Below, piece after piece: positions 50,410 through 59,781 of a DNA stretch of 64,000 bases. The first letter of the stretch is position 1. Every line of letters starts with the position of its first letter. The notes beneath the pieces are model-generated. The model was not told the origin of the DNA and did not search any database. It worked only from the letters and a program-made list of their open reading frames with translations. This stretch comes from Hyphomicrobiales bacterium (GTDB taxonomy: Bacteria > Pseudomonadota > Alphaproteobacteria > Rhizobiales > Rhizobiaceae): NCBI GenBank assembly GCA_900473685.1, contig UCNE01000025.1:1-64000 (forward strand), in the 5' to 3' direction. The translations under genes were made by a program, and so were the position numbers.

Positions 50410-51684
50410 TTAGAGAGCCGAATCCTTGACCTTGGCGGCAATATCCGCGTCGATGCGGGTGTAAGCCTCATCAAGCGTCATTTCACCGGCAGCCGCTTGG
50501 CTGACGCGGGTCACGAGGGCACCGTAGATCGTATCGGACCAGGCCCAACCCGGCAGTTTGCGTGCGAGTTCTGCCAGCGACGTTGACGCAGTGACGAAGA
50601 TGCCAAGCGCCGTCTTTGCCTGCGCATCATCGGTGTTGAAGTCCAGTCCCTTTTCGATCACGCCCTTGTGGGCCGGCAGGAACAGGGTACGCTCGGAAAA
50701 TTCCTTCACGACCGGCTCGCTTGCCAGATAGTCCATGACCTTGGCAACGTCCTTCGGGTTCTTGGTATACTTGATCGCCACCAGACCGGCGCCGCCCGGC
50801 ATGCCGGTGCAGTTTGCCGGGCCGCACGGGCTACCGGTCGCAACCCAATCGAAGTTCGAGCCGATCTTGGTCGAGAAGTTCGGCACCTGCCAGGAGCCGG
50901 AATAGTAGAAGGCGACCTGGCCGTTGATAAAATCGTCGGCGCCGGCGCGATATGTCGAGCCCGCAGCCGAAACCCAGACGTCCTTGCTCATCGTGCCGTC
51001 TTCGATCCAGCCGATGAATTTGGAGATGAAGGCCTTCGCGCCGTCATCGATCGGTGCTGGCTTGCCGTCCGCGCCGATATAATTGGCACCGAAAGCGAGC
51101 TCAGGCGCGGTCAAGCGATGCCCGGAGCGGTCGAGCGCCATCGGGAAGGGTATCTGCTGACTTTCGGCGACCTGCTTGGAGGCTTTTGCCCAGTCATCCC
51201 ATGTGGCATCCTTGCCGGGAAGGGCAACGCCGGCCTGTTCGAACAGCGTCTTGTTGGCAAAGCCGCCGGTCAGCGTGATCTGCGTCATGAAGCCGGAAAT
51301 CTGATCAGTGCCGTCGGGACGCATCCAGTCGGCCTGATCGCCAAAATTCGTATCCCAATAGGCGGCATCGGCAACCAGTGGCCGCAGATCCAGCCAGTGT
51401 TTGCTGAGCGCCTTCAGAGCGGTAACGCGGGCAATATCCGGGCCGTCGCCAGCCTCGAGCTGCACCGGCAGTTGTTCGCGTACAACGCTGTAGGACACGT
51501 TGTCGATGATGACCTTGATATCCGGATTGTCCTTCATGAAGCGGCCGATGAGGTCTTTCAGGACCTCGCCCTCGACGCCGTCGGAATACCACATGATGCG
51601 CACATCCCCGGCCAGTGCTGCCGTGGAGGTCAAAAGCCCGACGGCGAATGCCGCGAGCATCGGTTTTGTCCTTGTCCTTGTCAT
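50410..51684 (-). CDS. Sugar ABC transporter substrate-binding protein, family 1
   Basis: 424 residues, ATG after a purine-rich GAGGAGGAGGAGGAAG leader. The signal peptide is cleaved near residue 25 (TSTAALA-GD). The mature protein has the family 1 fold: VRIMWYSDGVEGEVLKDLI at the N-terminus, DGPDIARVTALKALSKHWLD near 80-99 and a helical C-terminus. Two Cys in GSPCGPANCTGMPGGAG may form a disulfide in the periplasm. It captures the pectin or rhamnogalacturonan oligosaccharide for the adjacent permeases; ligand inferred from GH105 and Kdu neighbours. Confidence 0.93.
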   Translation of the reverse strand: MTRTRTKPMLAAFAVGLLTSTAALAGDVRIMWYSDGVEGEVLKDLIGRFMKDNPDIKVIIDNVSYSVVREQLPVQLEAGDGPDIARVTALKALSKHWLDLRPLVADAAYWDTNFGDQADWMRPDGTDQISGFMTQITLTGGFANKTLFEQAGVALPGKDATWDDWAKASKQVAESQQIPFPMALDRSGHRLTAPELAFGANYIGADGKPAPIDDGAKAFISKFIGWIEDGTMSKDVWVSAAGSTYRAGADDFINGQVAFYYSGSWQVPNFSTKIGSNFDWVATGSPCGPANCTGMPGGAGLVAIKYTKNPKDVAKVMDYLASEPVVKEFSERTLFLPAHKGVIEKGLDFNTDDAQAKTALGIFVTASTSLAELARKLPGWAWSDTIYGALVTRVSQAAAGEMTLDEAYTRIDADIAAKVKDSAL

Positions 51685-51768
51685 TGTCTTCCTCCTCCTC
51701 CTCTGGGTGCGGGCTACTCCTCGCCCGCATTTGAACGGGCGCCGGCTCTCCTTGCCGGCGCTTCGCCT

Positions 51769-54252
51769 TTAGTGTGCGGCCAACATGGCAACCTCGCCTG
51801 CGACCGTGAAATCCTTCGGAACGATCGTCCGGCCTTCAGCCTCGACCGATCCGTCCTTGCGGAAGGTGACCGTGCCGTATTCGGGGTCCACCACCACCAG
51901 CGAACCATCTTGTGTTTCTGCCACGGACAGCAAGGCGAACCGGCTTTCGACACCAGCAAGATCCGAGGCTTCGCAGACGCGGACGATCCAGCGGGTGTTC
52001 TGTCCGTATTGGCGCAGTTCCGCATTGGCTGAAGGGCCTGTCGCCACCGGTTGTAAATCCGTGCTGCCAAGCAGGATGACCGCGCCGCCGCCGCTGCGGG
52101 CCAAAGCCACTCGGCCCTTCACCGTGCTTTCGTCGAACTCGGCGACCGGGAACCACGCATGGGTGAAATCCGGCTGTTCCTCGAAGGTCAAAAAGTCGAG
52201 TACGGCCAGCCCCCGGTACTGGTGGGCGCGAGGGAGGGTACCGCACCCGCCCCAGAAGGACGGCCGGCCGTACCCGAACTGGATGGTTTCGCCGGGATGG
52301 TTGATCCAGATGGCGGCTTCGGGCCGCTTGCCGAGGCGCAGATGCAGGACGGTTTCCTGATAACCCCATTCGTTCCACCGGTAATGGGCAGCAGAGCCCA
52401 TAGCGAAATCACGTCCCTTGTAATGATAGAGCGCGGCAAACCGGTCCTGCCCCTGGGCGAACCGCCATTCCTGGTGCTCGTCGGCCTGATGACTGGCAAC
52501 GGCGGCGAGTGTTTCGGGAATGATCAAACCGTGATCGCGCAGGCAGACCGCAAGCTGCGGCAGAGCATGAACGCGGCGGCCGTACCAGCCAGAACCCCAG
52601 AGCAGGCGTGCAACACCCGAAAGCTCCAGCGATCGCCCGGCGCAGAGCGTGTGTTCGTAGGAGCGCCCCTGCGCTGCAGTCACCATGCCGTGGTGCGCGG
52701 AGCGGGCGATGACTTCGCACAGACGGATGATCCCTTTCTTGGCGCGCTCGGCGATATCCGCATCCGGCGACAGCGCAGCGAGCGCCGTCAGGCCCTTGAG
52801 GTCAATCGGGAAATAGGGTGCTGAGTTGAACTCGGCCATTTCCCAGGCTTCGAAATGATCGAGCCAGGCGCGAACCCGGGCGGCGCCAACGGCGCTTTGC
52901 TCGGCCCCCGTGCGGCCCGAGCGGGTGAAGGTTTCACCGGAAAGCAGACGCCCGGCGAGATAGGCGGAGGTGTGGAAGAGCAAGGCGTGGTTTTCGGAGA
53001 AATACCACTGCACGTCGTTGCCGGGCTCATCCATCCAGTAGCGGAAATCAAGGATGGCGCGATCGATGCGAGCGCGGGTCTTGTCGCCGATGTCCTTGCC
53101 CCAGACGGTGCGCGACCAGAGGAGAGGCACGAGCGAAAAGTCGGCGCAGTCGTGGCAATCCTCGATCGACGGCAGGATTTCCTCGATCATCGCGTCGGTA
53201 TCTGCGCCCCCGCGGCCGCTGGCCAGCCGTGCGAAAGCGCGGACAGTATCTCGTTCGGAGAATTCCGAGACTTCGGTGAGCGTCTCAGTGATGCGCTCAG
53301 CAAGCATCGCCGGTGCGGTGCCTTGCCGGGCCGTGTGGCAGATCTCGATGCCGAGTGAGCGTGATGCGACGAAGCCACCGGCTTTCAGCGTGATACGGAA
53401 GTGGCGGAAATCGGCGGGTGCAGCTTCTGAAGGACCGATCACCAGACGCGCTTCGCCAGCCTTGAGGATGAAGTCATAGTCGAAATGTTCGGTCGACATG
53501 AAGTCGCCCTCAACCGTGACATTGACAGCGACATCCACCGGCAGGGGCTCGGCAAGCCGCAGCGTGATATCGCCCTCGAAATAGGCGGTGCGCTCGAAAT
53601 GCATGCTGTCGAGGGCGGCCTCGATCGTCTCTGCTACCTTGCCCTCGATCGGCACGGGAACGGCGACACTCGCCGCCGGGCCAACGAGATAATCAAGCTG
53701 GAAGAAGTAGCGGGCGTCGCGTTCAGCGAGATCATCGAAGAAGATCGTGACCTCGTTCAGGCCTTCCTGCAGCAGCAATTCGAACTCGGCCTTTGCCTCG
53801 AGATTGCGGCTATAGGGCGCCATCCAACCGGCTTCCTTGCTGTTCAGCCAAAGGACCGCGCCGCCGCAGGTGCCGAGCCGGAGCTTGGCGGTCCCGGCTT
53901 TTTCCGCCGCAATGAATGTGCGGGCAAAGGTGGCAAGCCGGGTCGGGCGGAACCAGAAGCCGGAAAGATCGAGCCGCGGCGAGCCGAATGGCAGCCACCA
54001 GCGGGCGGCCTCGAACGCACCACGCACATCCGGGCGTTTGCCGCGATAGGTTTCGGCAAAGATCGTGCGGCAAGGATATTCATGCGGAATGAAGTTCTTA
54101 TGCTTGGTGAGAAAGAAGAACGGGTCCATCTCGCCCTTCATCGGCGCATCCGGCACGTCGAAACGCTCTTCGGCAATCGTTCCGAGCTGCCAGTAGCGGA
54201 TGGCATCGCCAGCGTTCAGTTTGCGGTTCATCAGGGATCTCATCGGGGTCAT
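51769..54252 (-). CDS. Unrecognised 827-residue protein in pectin operon, putative glycan-active enzyme
   Basis: 827 residues, no signal peptide, hence cytoplasmic. ATG 54252 shares ATGA with the kduI stop; ATG 54231 is an alternative. The N-terminal half looks beta-rich. One segment near 110-145 (TFARTFIAAEKAGTAKLRLG then VLWLNSKEAGW) recalls the sugar-binding beta-sandwich found before alpha-L-rhamnosidase catalytic domains. From about 330 to 640 helices dominate, with conserved-looking WYFSENHALLFHT and GRSYEHTLCAGRS, as in (alpha/alpha)6 toroid glycosidases and lyases. A beta-rich C-terminal third follows (GRPSFWGGCGTLPRAHQY). I infer an enzyme removing rhamnose or another decoration before Kdu processing, but cannot name a family. 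Confidence 0.75.
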   Translation of the reverse strand: MTPMRSLMNRKLNAGDAIRYWQLGTIAEERFDVPDAPMKGEMDPFFFLTKHKNFIPHEYPCRTIFAETYRGKRPDVRGAFEAARWWLPFGSPRLDLSGFWFRPTRLATFARTFIAAEKAGTAKLRLGTCGGAVLWLNSKEAGWMAPYSRNLEAKAEFELLLQEGLNEVTIFFDDLAERDARYFFQLDYLVGPAASVAVPVPIEGKVAETIEAALDSMHFERTAYFEGDITLRLAEPLPVDVAVNVTVEGDFMSTEHFDYDFILKAGEARLVIGPSEAAPADFRHFRITLKAGGFVASRSLGIEICHTARQGTAPAMLAERITETLTEVSEFSERDTVRAFARLASGRGGADTDAMIEEILPSIEDCHDCADFSLVPLLWSRTVWGKDIGDKTRARIDRAILDFRYWMDEPGNDVQWYFSENHALLFHTSAYLAGRLLSGETFTRSGRTGAEQSAVGAARVRAWLDHFEAWEMAEFNSAPYFPIDLKGLTALAALSPDADIAERAKKGIIRLCEVIARSAHHGMVTAAQGRSYEHTLCAGRSLELSGVARLLWGSGWYGRRVHALPQLAVCLRDHGLIIPETLAAVASHQADEHQEWRFAQGQDRFAALYHYKGRDFAMGSAAHYRWNEWGYQETVLHLRLGKRPEAAIWINHPGETIQFGYGRPSFWGGCGTLPRAHQYRGLAVLDFLTFEEQPDFTHAWFPVAEFDESTVKGRVALARSGGGAVILLGSTDLQPVATGPSANAELRQYGQNTRWIVRVCEASDLAGVESRFALLSVAETQDGSLVVVDPEYGTVTFRKDGSVEAEGRTIVPKDFTVAGEVAMLAAH

Positions 54253-55085
54253 TTCAGCTCTGCCAAGGCCACCGGGGCCACGTCGTTATACTCCTGGTTT
54301 TCTCCGGTCATGCCCCAGACGAAGGCATAGGGGCCAGTGCCCGCGCCCATATGGATAGACCAGGCGGGTGACAAGACGGCGTCGCCATTGGCAACGATCA
54401 GGTGGCGGGTTTCTTCCGGGCGGCCCATCAGATGGATGATGCGATCTTCCGCCGCCATGTCGAAATAGCAGTAGGCTTCCATGCGGCGTTCATGCAGATG
54501 CGGCGGCATGGTGTTCCAGACGCTGCCTTCGGCCAGATCGGTGATACCCATCAGAAGAAGGCAGGAAGGCGTCACTTCCGGATGAATATACATCGCAAGC
54601 CGCCGCTTGTTCGACCGGCGGCCGTCGCCCAGATCGACGGCCTTTGATTCCGATTTCCTGATCAGCTTATGTGGAATGTCGGCGCCGGCCGGAACGGAGT
54701 TCATATAGAAGCGGGCAGGGGTTTTTCCCGAAGCGCTCGCCATCGTGATTTCGCGGGCACCGCGGCCGAGATAAAGCACGTCGCGGTTTTCCAGCGTGAA
54801 GGATTGACCATCGACAGTGATGGTGCCGGTGCCGCCGAGATTGGCGATGCCCATTTCACGCGCCGACAGGAGATAAGGTGTACCAATCTCGTCTCCGGAG
54901 CCGAACGTCACGCTTTTGGAAACCGGCATCGCGCCACCGAGAAGCAGGCGGTCGACGTGCGTATAGGTGAAACTTGCGGCATCCGGCACGAACAGGTCGG
55001 TCATCAGGAAGGCGCTGCGGAGCTTTTCCGTGTCATAGCCTTTGACGTCTTCAGGGGCCGCGCCATACAAAATCTTCATCGTCAT
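54249..55085 (-). CDS. kduI: 5-dehydro-4-deoxy-D-glucuronate isomerase
   Basis: 278 residues from ATG 55085 (AAGGAC upstream; ATG 55079 also possible), sharing ATGA with the GH105 gene. Zinc cupin-type isomerase converting 5-keto-4-deoxyuronate to 2,5-diketo-3-deoxygluconate. The metal motif HLHERRMEAYCYF (HxHxxxxE, near 190-202) and a later His in WSIHMGAGTG (near 240) are visible, with SCLLLMGITDLAEGSVWNT just before. Length equals the family norm. Upstream GH105 supplies the unsaturated uronate and kduD takes the product. Confidence 0.95.
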   Translation of the reverse strand: MTMKILYGAAPEDVKGYDTEKLRSAFLMTDLFVPDAASFTYTHVDRLLLGGAMPVSKSVTFGSGDEIGTPYLLSAREMGIANLGGTGTITVDGQSFTLENRDVLYLGRGAREITMASASGKTPARFYMNSVPAGADIPHKLIRKSESKAVDLGDGRRSNKRRLAMYIHPEVTPSCLLLMGITDLAEGSVWNTMPPHLHERRMEAYCYFDMAAEDRIIHLMGRPEETRHLIVANGDAVLSPAWSIHMGAGTGPYAFVWGMTGENQEYNDVAPVALAELK

Positions 55086-56182
55086 GCTGCTTGTCCTTCT
55101 TGGCCGACGTGCTGCAAGCCTTCGGAAAGGCACAGGATAGCCAGTGCCTGGCCGTAGCCGGTCGGTTGAATGGGGATATCCTTGTAGAACTGGAGATCAT
55201 GGCCCATGCGGGTGCCATAGGAGACGTTTCCGACAGTGCCGGTCTCGTCGATGTTATCCATGACCACCTGTAAGGCCTTGAGGCCAGCTTCACGCCAAGC
55301 GGGGGGGCCGAGGCCGAGACGGTAGCCCTTCAACAGGCCGTAGCCGATCCCGGCGGTGGCGGAAATTTCTTCATAGGACGTGGCATCGTCGAGCAGGGTC
55401 CGCCATGCGCCTGATGGAGCCTGCAGCGACAAGAGCGCATCGACCTGCGCCACCAGCACACCTTGCAGGAAATCCTTCACAGGCTTGGCAAGCTCGGCGA
55501 GATCAAAGAGATCGAGCAGGCCTGCCGTGATCCAGGCATTGCCGCGTGCCCAACGCGCTTCGGCGAAGTTGTGGCGGCCATCGAAGGTCCAGCCATGGAA
55601 CCAGAGACCGGTGTGCGTGTCGGCGAGATAGCGGGTGTGAACGAGGAACTGGCGTGAGGCTTCGTCGACCAGTTCGCGGCGGCCGCTCGCCTGGCCATAG
55701 GATGCGAGGAACAGGGCGACCATATAAAGAGTGTCATCCCAGAGTTCGTCGTGGTTGACCTTGTCGGAAACGTGATGCTCGAATCCCCCCTCCGGCGTGC
55801 GGCCAAGTTCGTCCATCACCCGGTTTGCCCACGCATCGAGAACCGGCTGCCAGCGCGGATCGCGGGTCTTCGCCCAAAGTACCGATAGGCCGAGCATCGG
55901 TGCCGTGGTGTTGACGTTGAGCTGCGGGAGACCGGCATCGATACGTTGCGCATACCATTGTTCGACAAGCTGGCGCAGATCGTCGCGGCCGGTGAAAAGC
56001 CAGAGTTTGATCAGTCCATAAAGGCCGACGCCCTGCGGCCATTCCCAGCTGTCGAAGCTGATGTAATCGCCTGCGGTCCCATCGAGATTGGGCTCGTGGA
56101 AACGGCCGTCGTGCTTGAGGCCGGTCGTTCCGGCGACAAGGCGATCGAGACCGTTGCTGATATCGCGGCCAGTTGGACCCAT
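55082..56182 (-). CDS. GH105 unsaturated rhamnogalacturonyl/glucuronyl hydrolase
   Basis: 366 residues from ATG 56182 (GGAGGAG upstream); the frame reaches 56239 without a site. YteR/YesR-like (alpha/alpha)6 barrel that hydrates the double bond of the terminal unsaturated uronic acid left by a lyase, releasing it from rhamnose or another sugar. Seen here: DSWEWPQGVGLYGLIKLW (44-61), HDELWDDTLYMVALFLASYG with the catalytic Asp at 149/150, RWARGNAWITAGL and SATAGIGYGLLKGYRLG. No signal peptide, so it acts in the cytoplasm on imported oligosaccharide. First gene of the operon and divergent from the LacI regulator. Confidence 0.92.
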   Translation of the reverse strand: MGPTGRDISNGLDRLVAGTTGLKHDGRFHEPNLDGTAGDYISFDSWEWPQGVGLYGLIKLWLFTGRDDLRQLVEQWYAQRIDAGLPQLNVNTTAPMLGLSVLWAKTRDPRWQPVLDAWANRVMDELGRTPEGGFEHHVSDKVNHDELWDDTLYMVALFLASYGQASGRRELVDEASRQFLVHTRYLADTHTGLWFHGWTFDGRHNFAEARWARGNAWITAGLLDLFDLAELAKPVKDFLQGVLVAQVDALLSLQAPSGAWRTLLDDATSYEEISATAGIGYGLLKGYRLGLGPPAWREAGLKALQVVMDNIDETGTVGNVSYGTRMGHDLQFYKDIPIQPTGYGQALAILCLSEGLQHVGQEGQAA

Positions 56183-56297
56183 GAATGCTCCTCCACATGC
56201 GCCGCTCTTCGGGACGGCTCGTTGGTGAAATAAATGCACGTCGAATTTTGTTGCGCAATCTGAAAATTTTTCTCATGTTAATGCAACGGAGATCGAC
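56183..56297. promoter_or_regulatory. Divergent GH105 / LacI promoter region
   Basis: 115 bases that must hold both promoters. A small symmetric element, TTGCGCAA (56251-56258), sits near the middle and could be part of the LacI-family operator; a second partial match (ATGCAAC) follows about 20 bases on. No canonical KdgR-type AAACCGGTTT site is present. Confidence 0.4.
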
Positions 56298-57350
56298 ATG
56301 ACTGTCAAACCCATCGCGGGCAAACGCGGAAAGAAGAGCAGACGGGTCCGCTTGGAGGACATTGCCGAGGCGTGCGGCGTCTCACTGAGCACAGCGTCGC
56401 GGGCGATTGCGGGCGAAAAAGGGGTACGGCCGGAAATCCGCCAGCAGGTGCTCGAAGCGGCAAAGATTGCCAATTACGTCATCCCGACAGCGGTCGCGGG
56501 CCAGAAGGTCATTCTGGCCGCGTCGAGTGCGGCGATGATCGATTACGTGCGCAACCAGTTCACGCTCTACGTGCTTGAAGGACTGAAGGAACGGGCACTG
56601 GCGCTGGGGCTCGAGATCGTCACACGGCCGATTGCCGACCGCAACGAGGAACTCGCTGTCCTCAAGGAAGCACAGGATGATCCGCAGGTTGCAGGCCTCT
56701 TGTTTCTAACGGTCGATGACGAGGGCATGCTGGCCGCGACCCGCGGCTTCGACAAGCCGGTGGTGCTGCTCAACAGCGACGATCCGTTCATGCGGCTTTC
56801 CAGCGTCACGCCCTGCAACCGCTCAAGCGCGCGGCTGGCGGCCGATCACCTGATCGGGCTTGGTCATCAACGCATCCTGTTTCTGATGCGGCCGGGACGG
56901 CGCACGATCGAGCGGCGGTACGAAGGTTGGAAAGATGCCTTGCTGCATCATGGCTTGGCCGCCGATGCGGATCTGGTCGTTCCGGTCGATGACTGGCTGC
57001 CGGAACTGGCAGCGCAGGCCATCGCGTCACGGATCGAAGCGCACGGGCTCGATTTTACAGCCGTGCTGGCCGCCGGTGACAGCCTTGCCGTCGGCGCCAT
57101 GATGGGCGTCCAGCAACGAGGCTTTTCGGTACCGGGCGATGTCTCCGTCATGGGCATGGACGACCTGCCGCAAGCGTCCTTCCTCAATCCACCCCTGACG
57201 ACGATGCATATCCCGATGCGTGAAATCGGCTCCGTTGCACTCGACCTTTTGCGCGACAGCCTCTCCGGCCTGCCGATGCCACCGCGCCGTGTCGAACTCG
57301 CCTGTCATCTGGTCGAGCGCGCATCGACGGGACAACGGCGGCCAATGTAG
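56298..57350 (+). CDS. LacI-family transcriptional regulator of pectin operon
   Basis: 350 residues, ATG after GGAGATCGAC. The HTH spans about 21-45 (VRLEDIAEACGVSLSTASRA), and the hinge helix is in VLEAAKIANYVIP. The periplasmic-binding-like core follows (about 70-350), with NRSSARLAADHLIGLGHQRI and SVMGMDDLPQASFLNPPLTT as conserved blocks. Divergent location next to GH105 implies it represses the operon until an oligosaccharide or keto-deoxy sugar binds. Its stop abuts the convergent small gene at 57351 with no spacer. Confidence 0.93.
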   Translation: MTVKPIAGKRGKKSRRVRLEDIAEACGVSLSTASRAIAGEKGVRPEIRQQVLEAAKIANYVIPTAVAGQKVILAASSAAMIDYVRNQFTLYVLEGLKERALALGLEIVTRPIADRNEELAVLKEAQDDPQVAGLLFLTVDDEGMLAATRGFDKPVVLLNSDDPFMRLSSVTPCNRSSARLAADHLIGLGHQRILFLMRPGRRTIERRYEGWKDALLHHGLAADADLVVPVDDWLPELAAQAIASRIEAHGLDFTAVLAAGDSLAVGAMMGVQQRGFSVPGDVSVMGMDDLPQASFLNPPLTTMHIPMREIGSVALDLLRDSLSGLPMPPRRVELACHLVERASTGQRRPM

Positions 57351-57608
57351 TCACGACCCGACCGAAAACCGGATCCTTGCCCGGCGATAGGCATCCGGAA
57401 TGGAGAGCGCCCAGATGAACAGCCCACCCGCATGCCTCCCGATAAAGGACTGTTCCGGCGTGATGGTCATGTAGGTCAGGAACGAAAACAACAGCACGAA
57501 CAGCGCAAATGCCAATCCACGGCGAGCCTCGCCGATCGCGACGTGACCGACGCCCGGCAGGATGACCGACAGAAAGAGAACGAAATAGGGGTTTACCGGT
57601 TTCGACAC
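57351..57608 (-). CDS. Small membrane protein (85 aa)
   Basis: 85 residues from GTG 57608 with GAAGG upstream. Two or three hydrophobic helices (YFVLFLSVILPGVGHVAIGE; GLAFALFVLLFSFLTYM; GGLFIWALSIPDAYRRARI) fill the protein, reminiscent of small TM2-like or DUF-type membrane proteins. It begins 9 bases after the 57618 gene and is probably the last gene of the permease operon. Function unknown. Confidence 0.7.
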   Translation of the reverse strand: MSKPVNPYFVLFLSVILPGVGHVAIGEARRGLAFALFVLLFSFLTYMTITPEQSFIGRHAGGLFIWALSIPDAYRRARIRFSVGS

Positions 57609-57617
57609 AGGCAGCCT

Positions 57618-58310
57618 TCAAGCAACTTGCAAGACAGGCAAACTGTCTGCTTCAGCGTAAATCGTACTCAGGCCTGCCGTCAGCGCAATGGCCTGAGCGA
57701 TCGTTGCAGCCGGCACCGTCTCGAGCGAAAACCGCGCCTGCCGCAAAAACATGTGCGCCGCGCGCTCCCCTTGCGATGCCTGATAGACAAGCCGGGTTGC
57801 CTTGGCGGTTATCACGGCTTCCTTGACCTTCTGATCGGCAAACAGCCGCTGAAAATGCCGCCCGCCGATCTCCGCCTGTTCAGCGCTCGCCCGCCCGTCG
57901 CCGCGCATCAGCAAGGACATGCTCATCTCGGGTGGGCGCATCCATTCCGCAAACCCGTGAACGAGCGAATAATACTCAGAACCGGTCGGACGGGCGAGCG
58001 CGCCCAGCGACGGACAGTCCCGTGCAGCACGTTCGAACAACGTCACCTTCAGCCAGAGTTGCGGCAGGCGGCGTGTCACCATTGTATCGGCAATCAGTTC
58101 GATCCTGACATTACGGCCATCTTCGATCCGGCCGGTGACGATGGGAAACTGATCCGGCGCAATACCAATGCCCGGTTCGGTGAGCAGCCCATGGGCTTCG
58201 TCGAGCAACCGGCCGCGCAGTTGCATGGCCTGCCGATGTCCACGGATGGCTGCGCGGATGAACCAGGCGACAGCCAAAAGGGCAAAGGCGAAGAGCAGAT
58301 AGTGGATCGT
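57618..58310 (-). CDS. N-terminally anchored membrane protein of unknown function
   Basis: About 230 residues using TTG 58310, which is better spaced from GGAGG (58322-58326) than the open TTG at 58328. A single N-terminal helix (IHYLLFAFALLAVAWFIRAAI) anchors a soluble domain of about 200 residues with no recognised motif. It follows the APC permease stop by about 60 bases and precedes the 85-residue gene by 9, so it may be a cytoplasmic or periplasmic accessory of the transporter. Not recognised. Confidence 0.7.
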   Translation of the reverse strand, partial: TIHYLLFAFALLAVAWFIRAAIRGHRQAMQLRGRLLDEAHGLLTEPGIGIAPDQFPIVTGRIEDGRNVRIELIADTMVTRRLPQLWLKVTLFERAARDCPSLGALARPTGSEYYSLVHGFAEWMRPPEMSMSLLMRGDGRASAEQAEIGGRHFQRLFADQKVKEAVITAKATRLVYQASQGERAAHMFLRQARFSLETVPAATIAQAIALTAGLSTIYAEADSLPVLQVA

Positions 58311-58373
58311 CAACCCTGATCCCTCCAAACGATGGGCCCGCAGCCGTTGATCAGGCTGCGGGTTGTGTTCAGA

Positions 58374-59771
58374 TCAATATCCCTCCGGCCGCGGCCAGGG
58401 CATGGTGAACTGGTCGCCACGGCGCACAAACCGGTAGCGCCGGAAGTGGAACCAAAGCGACGCGATGATATAGAAACTGACCATGGCAATGAGCTGTGTC
58501 CCGTACCCCAGGAAGACGGCGACATAGGCGGTGGCGCAAAGGATCAGGAGCACGATCGTCGGCAAGGGGTGCATCGGGTGAACGTAACCGCGCTTGATCG
58601 TGTCGAGCGGCCATTTCTTGCGAAACATCACCATGTTGAAGGTCATGAACGTGTAGCCCAGCAACCCGGACAGGATCGAGAACGTAACGACCTGGTCAAG
58701 CGGAGCGCCGAGCGCGAAGATCAAGGCAATCGGCACGAGGAAGATGATCGACCGGTACGGCGTGCGATAGACAGGATGCACTGCGCCGAACCAGATCGGC
58801 AGATAACGGTCGCGCCCCATCGAGAACCAAGCGCGTGACGCATCATTGATGCAGCCGTTTGCCGAAGCGAGCGTCGAGAACATCGTGCCGATGAACAACA
58901 GAACCATCAGCCCGCGATTGCCGGTCACACGCGCCGCATCGAAGAGCGGCGTTCCGGCCTGACCGAGATATTCCCACGGAATAAGCCCGGAGCAGACATA
59001 CCAGGTCATGGTCGCGGCGATCAGCAGCGTCATGATGCCGGCCATGGTGCCGTAGGGAAGAGAGCGGGCAGGTGAGCGCACTTCTTCGGCCGCCTGGCAG
59101 GTGCCTTCGATGCCGAGATAATACCAGAGGCCGAAATGCAGCGAGGCGAGAATTCCAATCCACCCATAGGGCATCGGATCGGTCGTCACCGCCGAAAAAT
59201 CGAGCGGTACACTCGACACGCCGAACTGTACCGACAGGAACAGGGCGATGATGGCCATGAAAGCGATGGCGGTGATGACGAGATTGAATGTCAGCGTTGC
59301 CAGTACGCCGCGGTAATTCAGCCATGCCAGAAACATCACGCAGAGAACGATGAACGGCTGCTGGTGCAGGCCGCTATGGCCCTGCATCCCGGCCACCGTA
59401 TCCAGTAGAAAACCGATGGTGATGGCGTTGGCTGCCTCGAGCATCGTATAGGCCATGACCAGGAACAGCCCGACATTGAAGGCCATCAGCGGCCCGACGA
59501 TGTGCTTGGCCTGCGCATATTGGCCACCGGCAGCGGCGACCGTCGATGTCACCTCGGAATCGATCATGGCCACGCAGGTGTAAAGCAGGCCAGCTACCCA
59601 GCAGGCAATCAGGCCGGCAATCATTCCGCCTTTGCCGACGGCGAAATTCCATCCCATATATTCGCCGACGAGAACGATACCGACGCCGAGCGCCCAGATA
59701 TGGGCGGGGCCAAGGACGCGCAGCAATTGCAGCCGTTCAGGCTGACCGGAGGCAGTTTTGGTGTCTACCAT
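58374..59771 (-). CDS. APC-family amino acid/ethanolamine-type permease
   Basis: 465 residues, about 12 membrane helices. The APC signature region is helix 1 (IWALGVGIVLVGEYMGWNFAVGKGG, with the glycine-rich GVGIVLVGEY). EVTSTVAAAGGQYAQAK in helix 3, GIEGTCQAAEEVRSPARSLP in the loop after helix 6, and GRDRYLPIWFGAVHPVYRTP are also typical. The sequence pattern is closest to ethanolamine permeases, but glutamate or polyamine transport would also suit the linked glutamine-synthetase-family gene. Three very small membrane proteins lie immediately upstream in the operon with 10-base gaps. Confidence 0.88.
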   Translation of the reverse strand: MVDTKTASGQPERLQLLRVLGPAHIWALGVGIVLVGEYMGWNFAVGKGGMIAGLIACWVAGLLYTCVAMIDSEVTSTVAAAGGQYAQAKHIVGPLMAFNVGLFLVMAYTMLEAANAITIGFLLDTVAGMQGHSGLHQQPFIVLCVMFLAWLNYRGVLATLTFNLVITAIAFMAIIALFLSVQFGVSSVPLDFSAVTTDPMPYGWIGILASLHFGLWYYLGIEGTCQAAEEVRSPARSLPYGTMAGIMTLLIAATMTWYVCSGLIPWEYLGQAGTPLFDAARVTGNRGLMVLLFIGTMFSTLASANGCINDASRAWFSMGRDRYLPIWFGAVHPVYRTPYRSIIFLVPIALIFALGAPLDQVVTFSILSGLLGYTFMTFNMVMFRKKWPLDTIKRGYVHPMHPLPTIVLLILCATAYVAVFLGYGTQLIAMVSFYIIASLWFHFRRYRFVRRGDQFTMPWPRPEGY

Positions 59772-59781
59772 CTCGGAGCCC

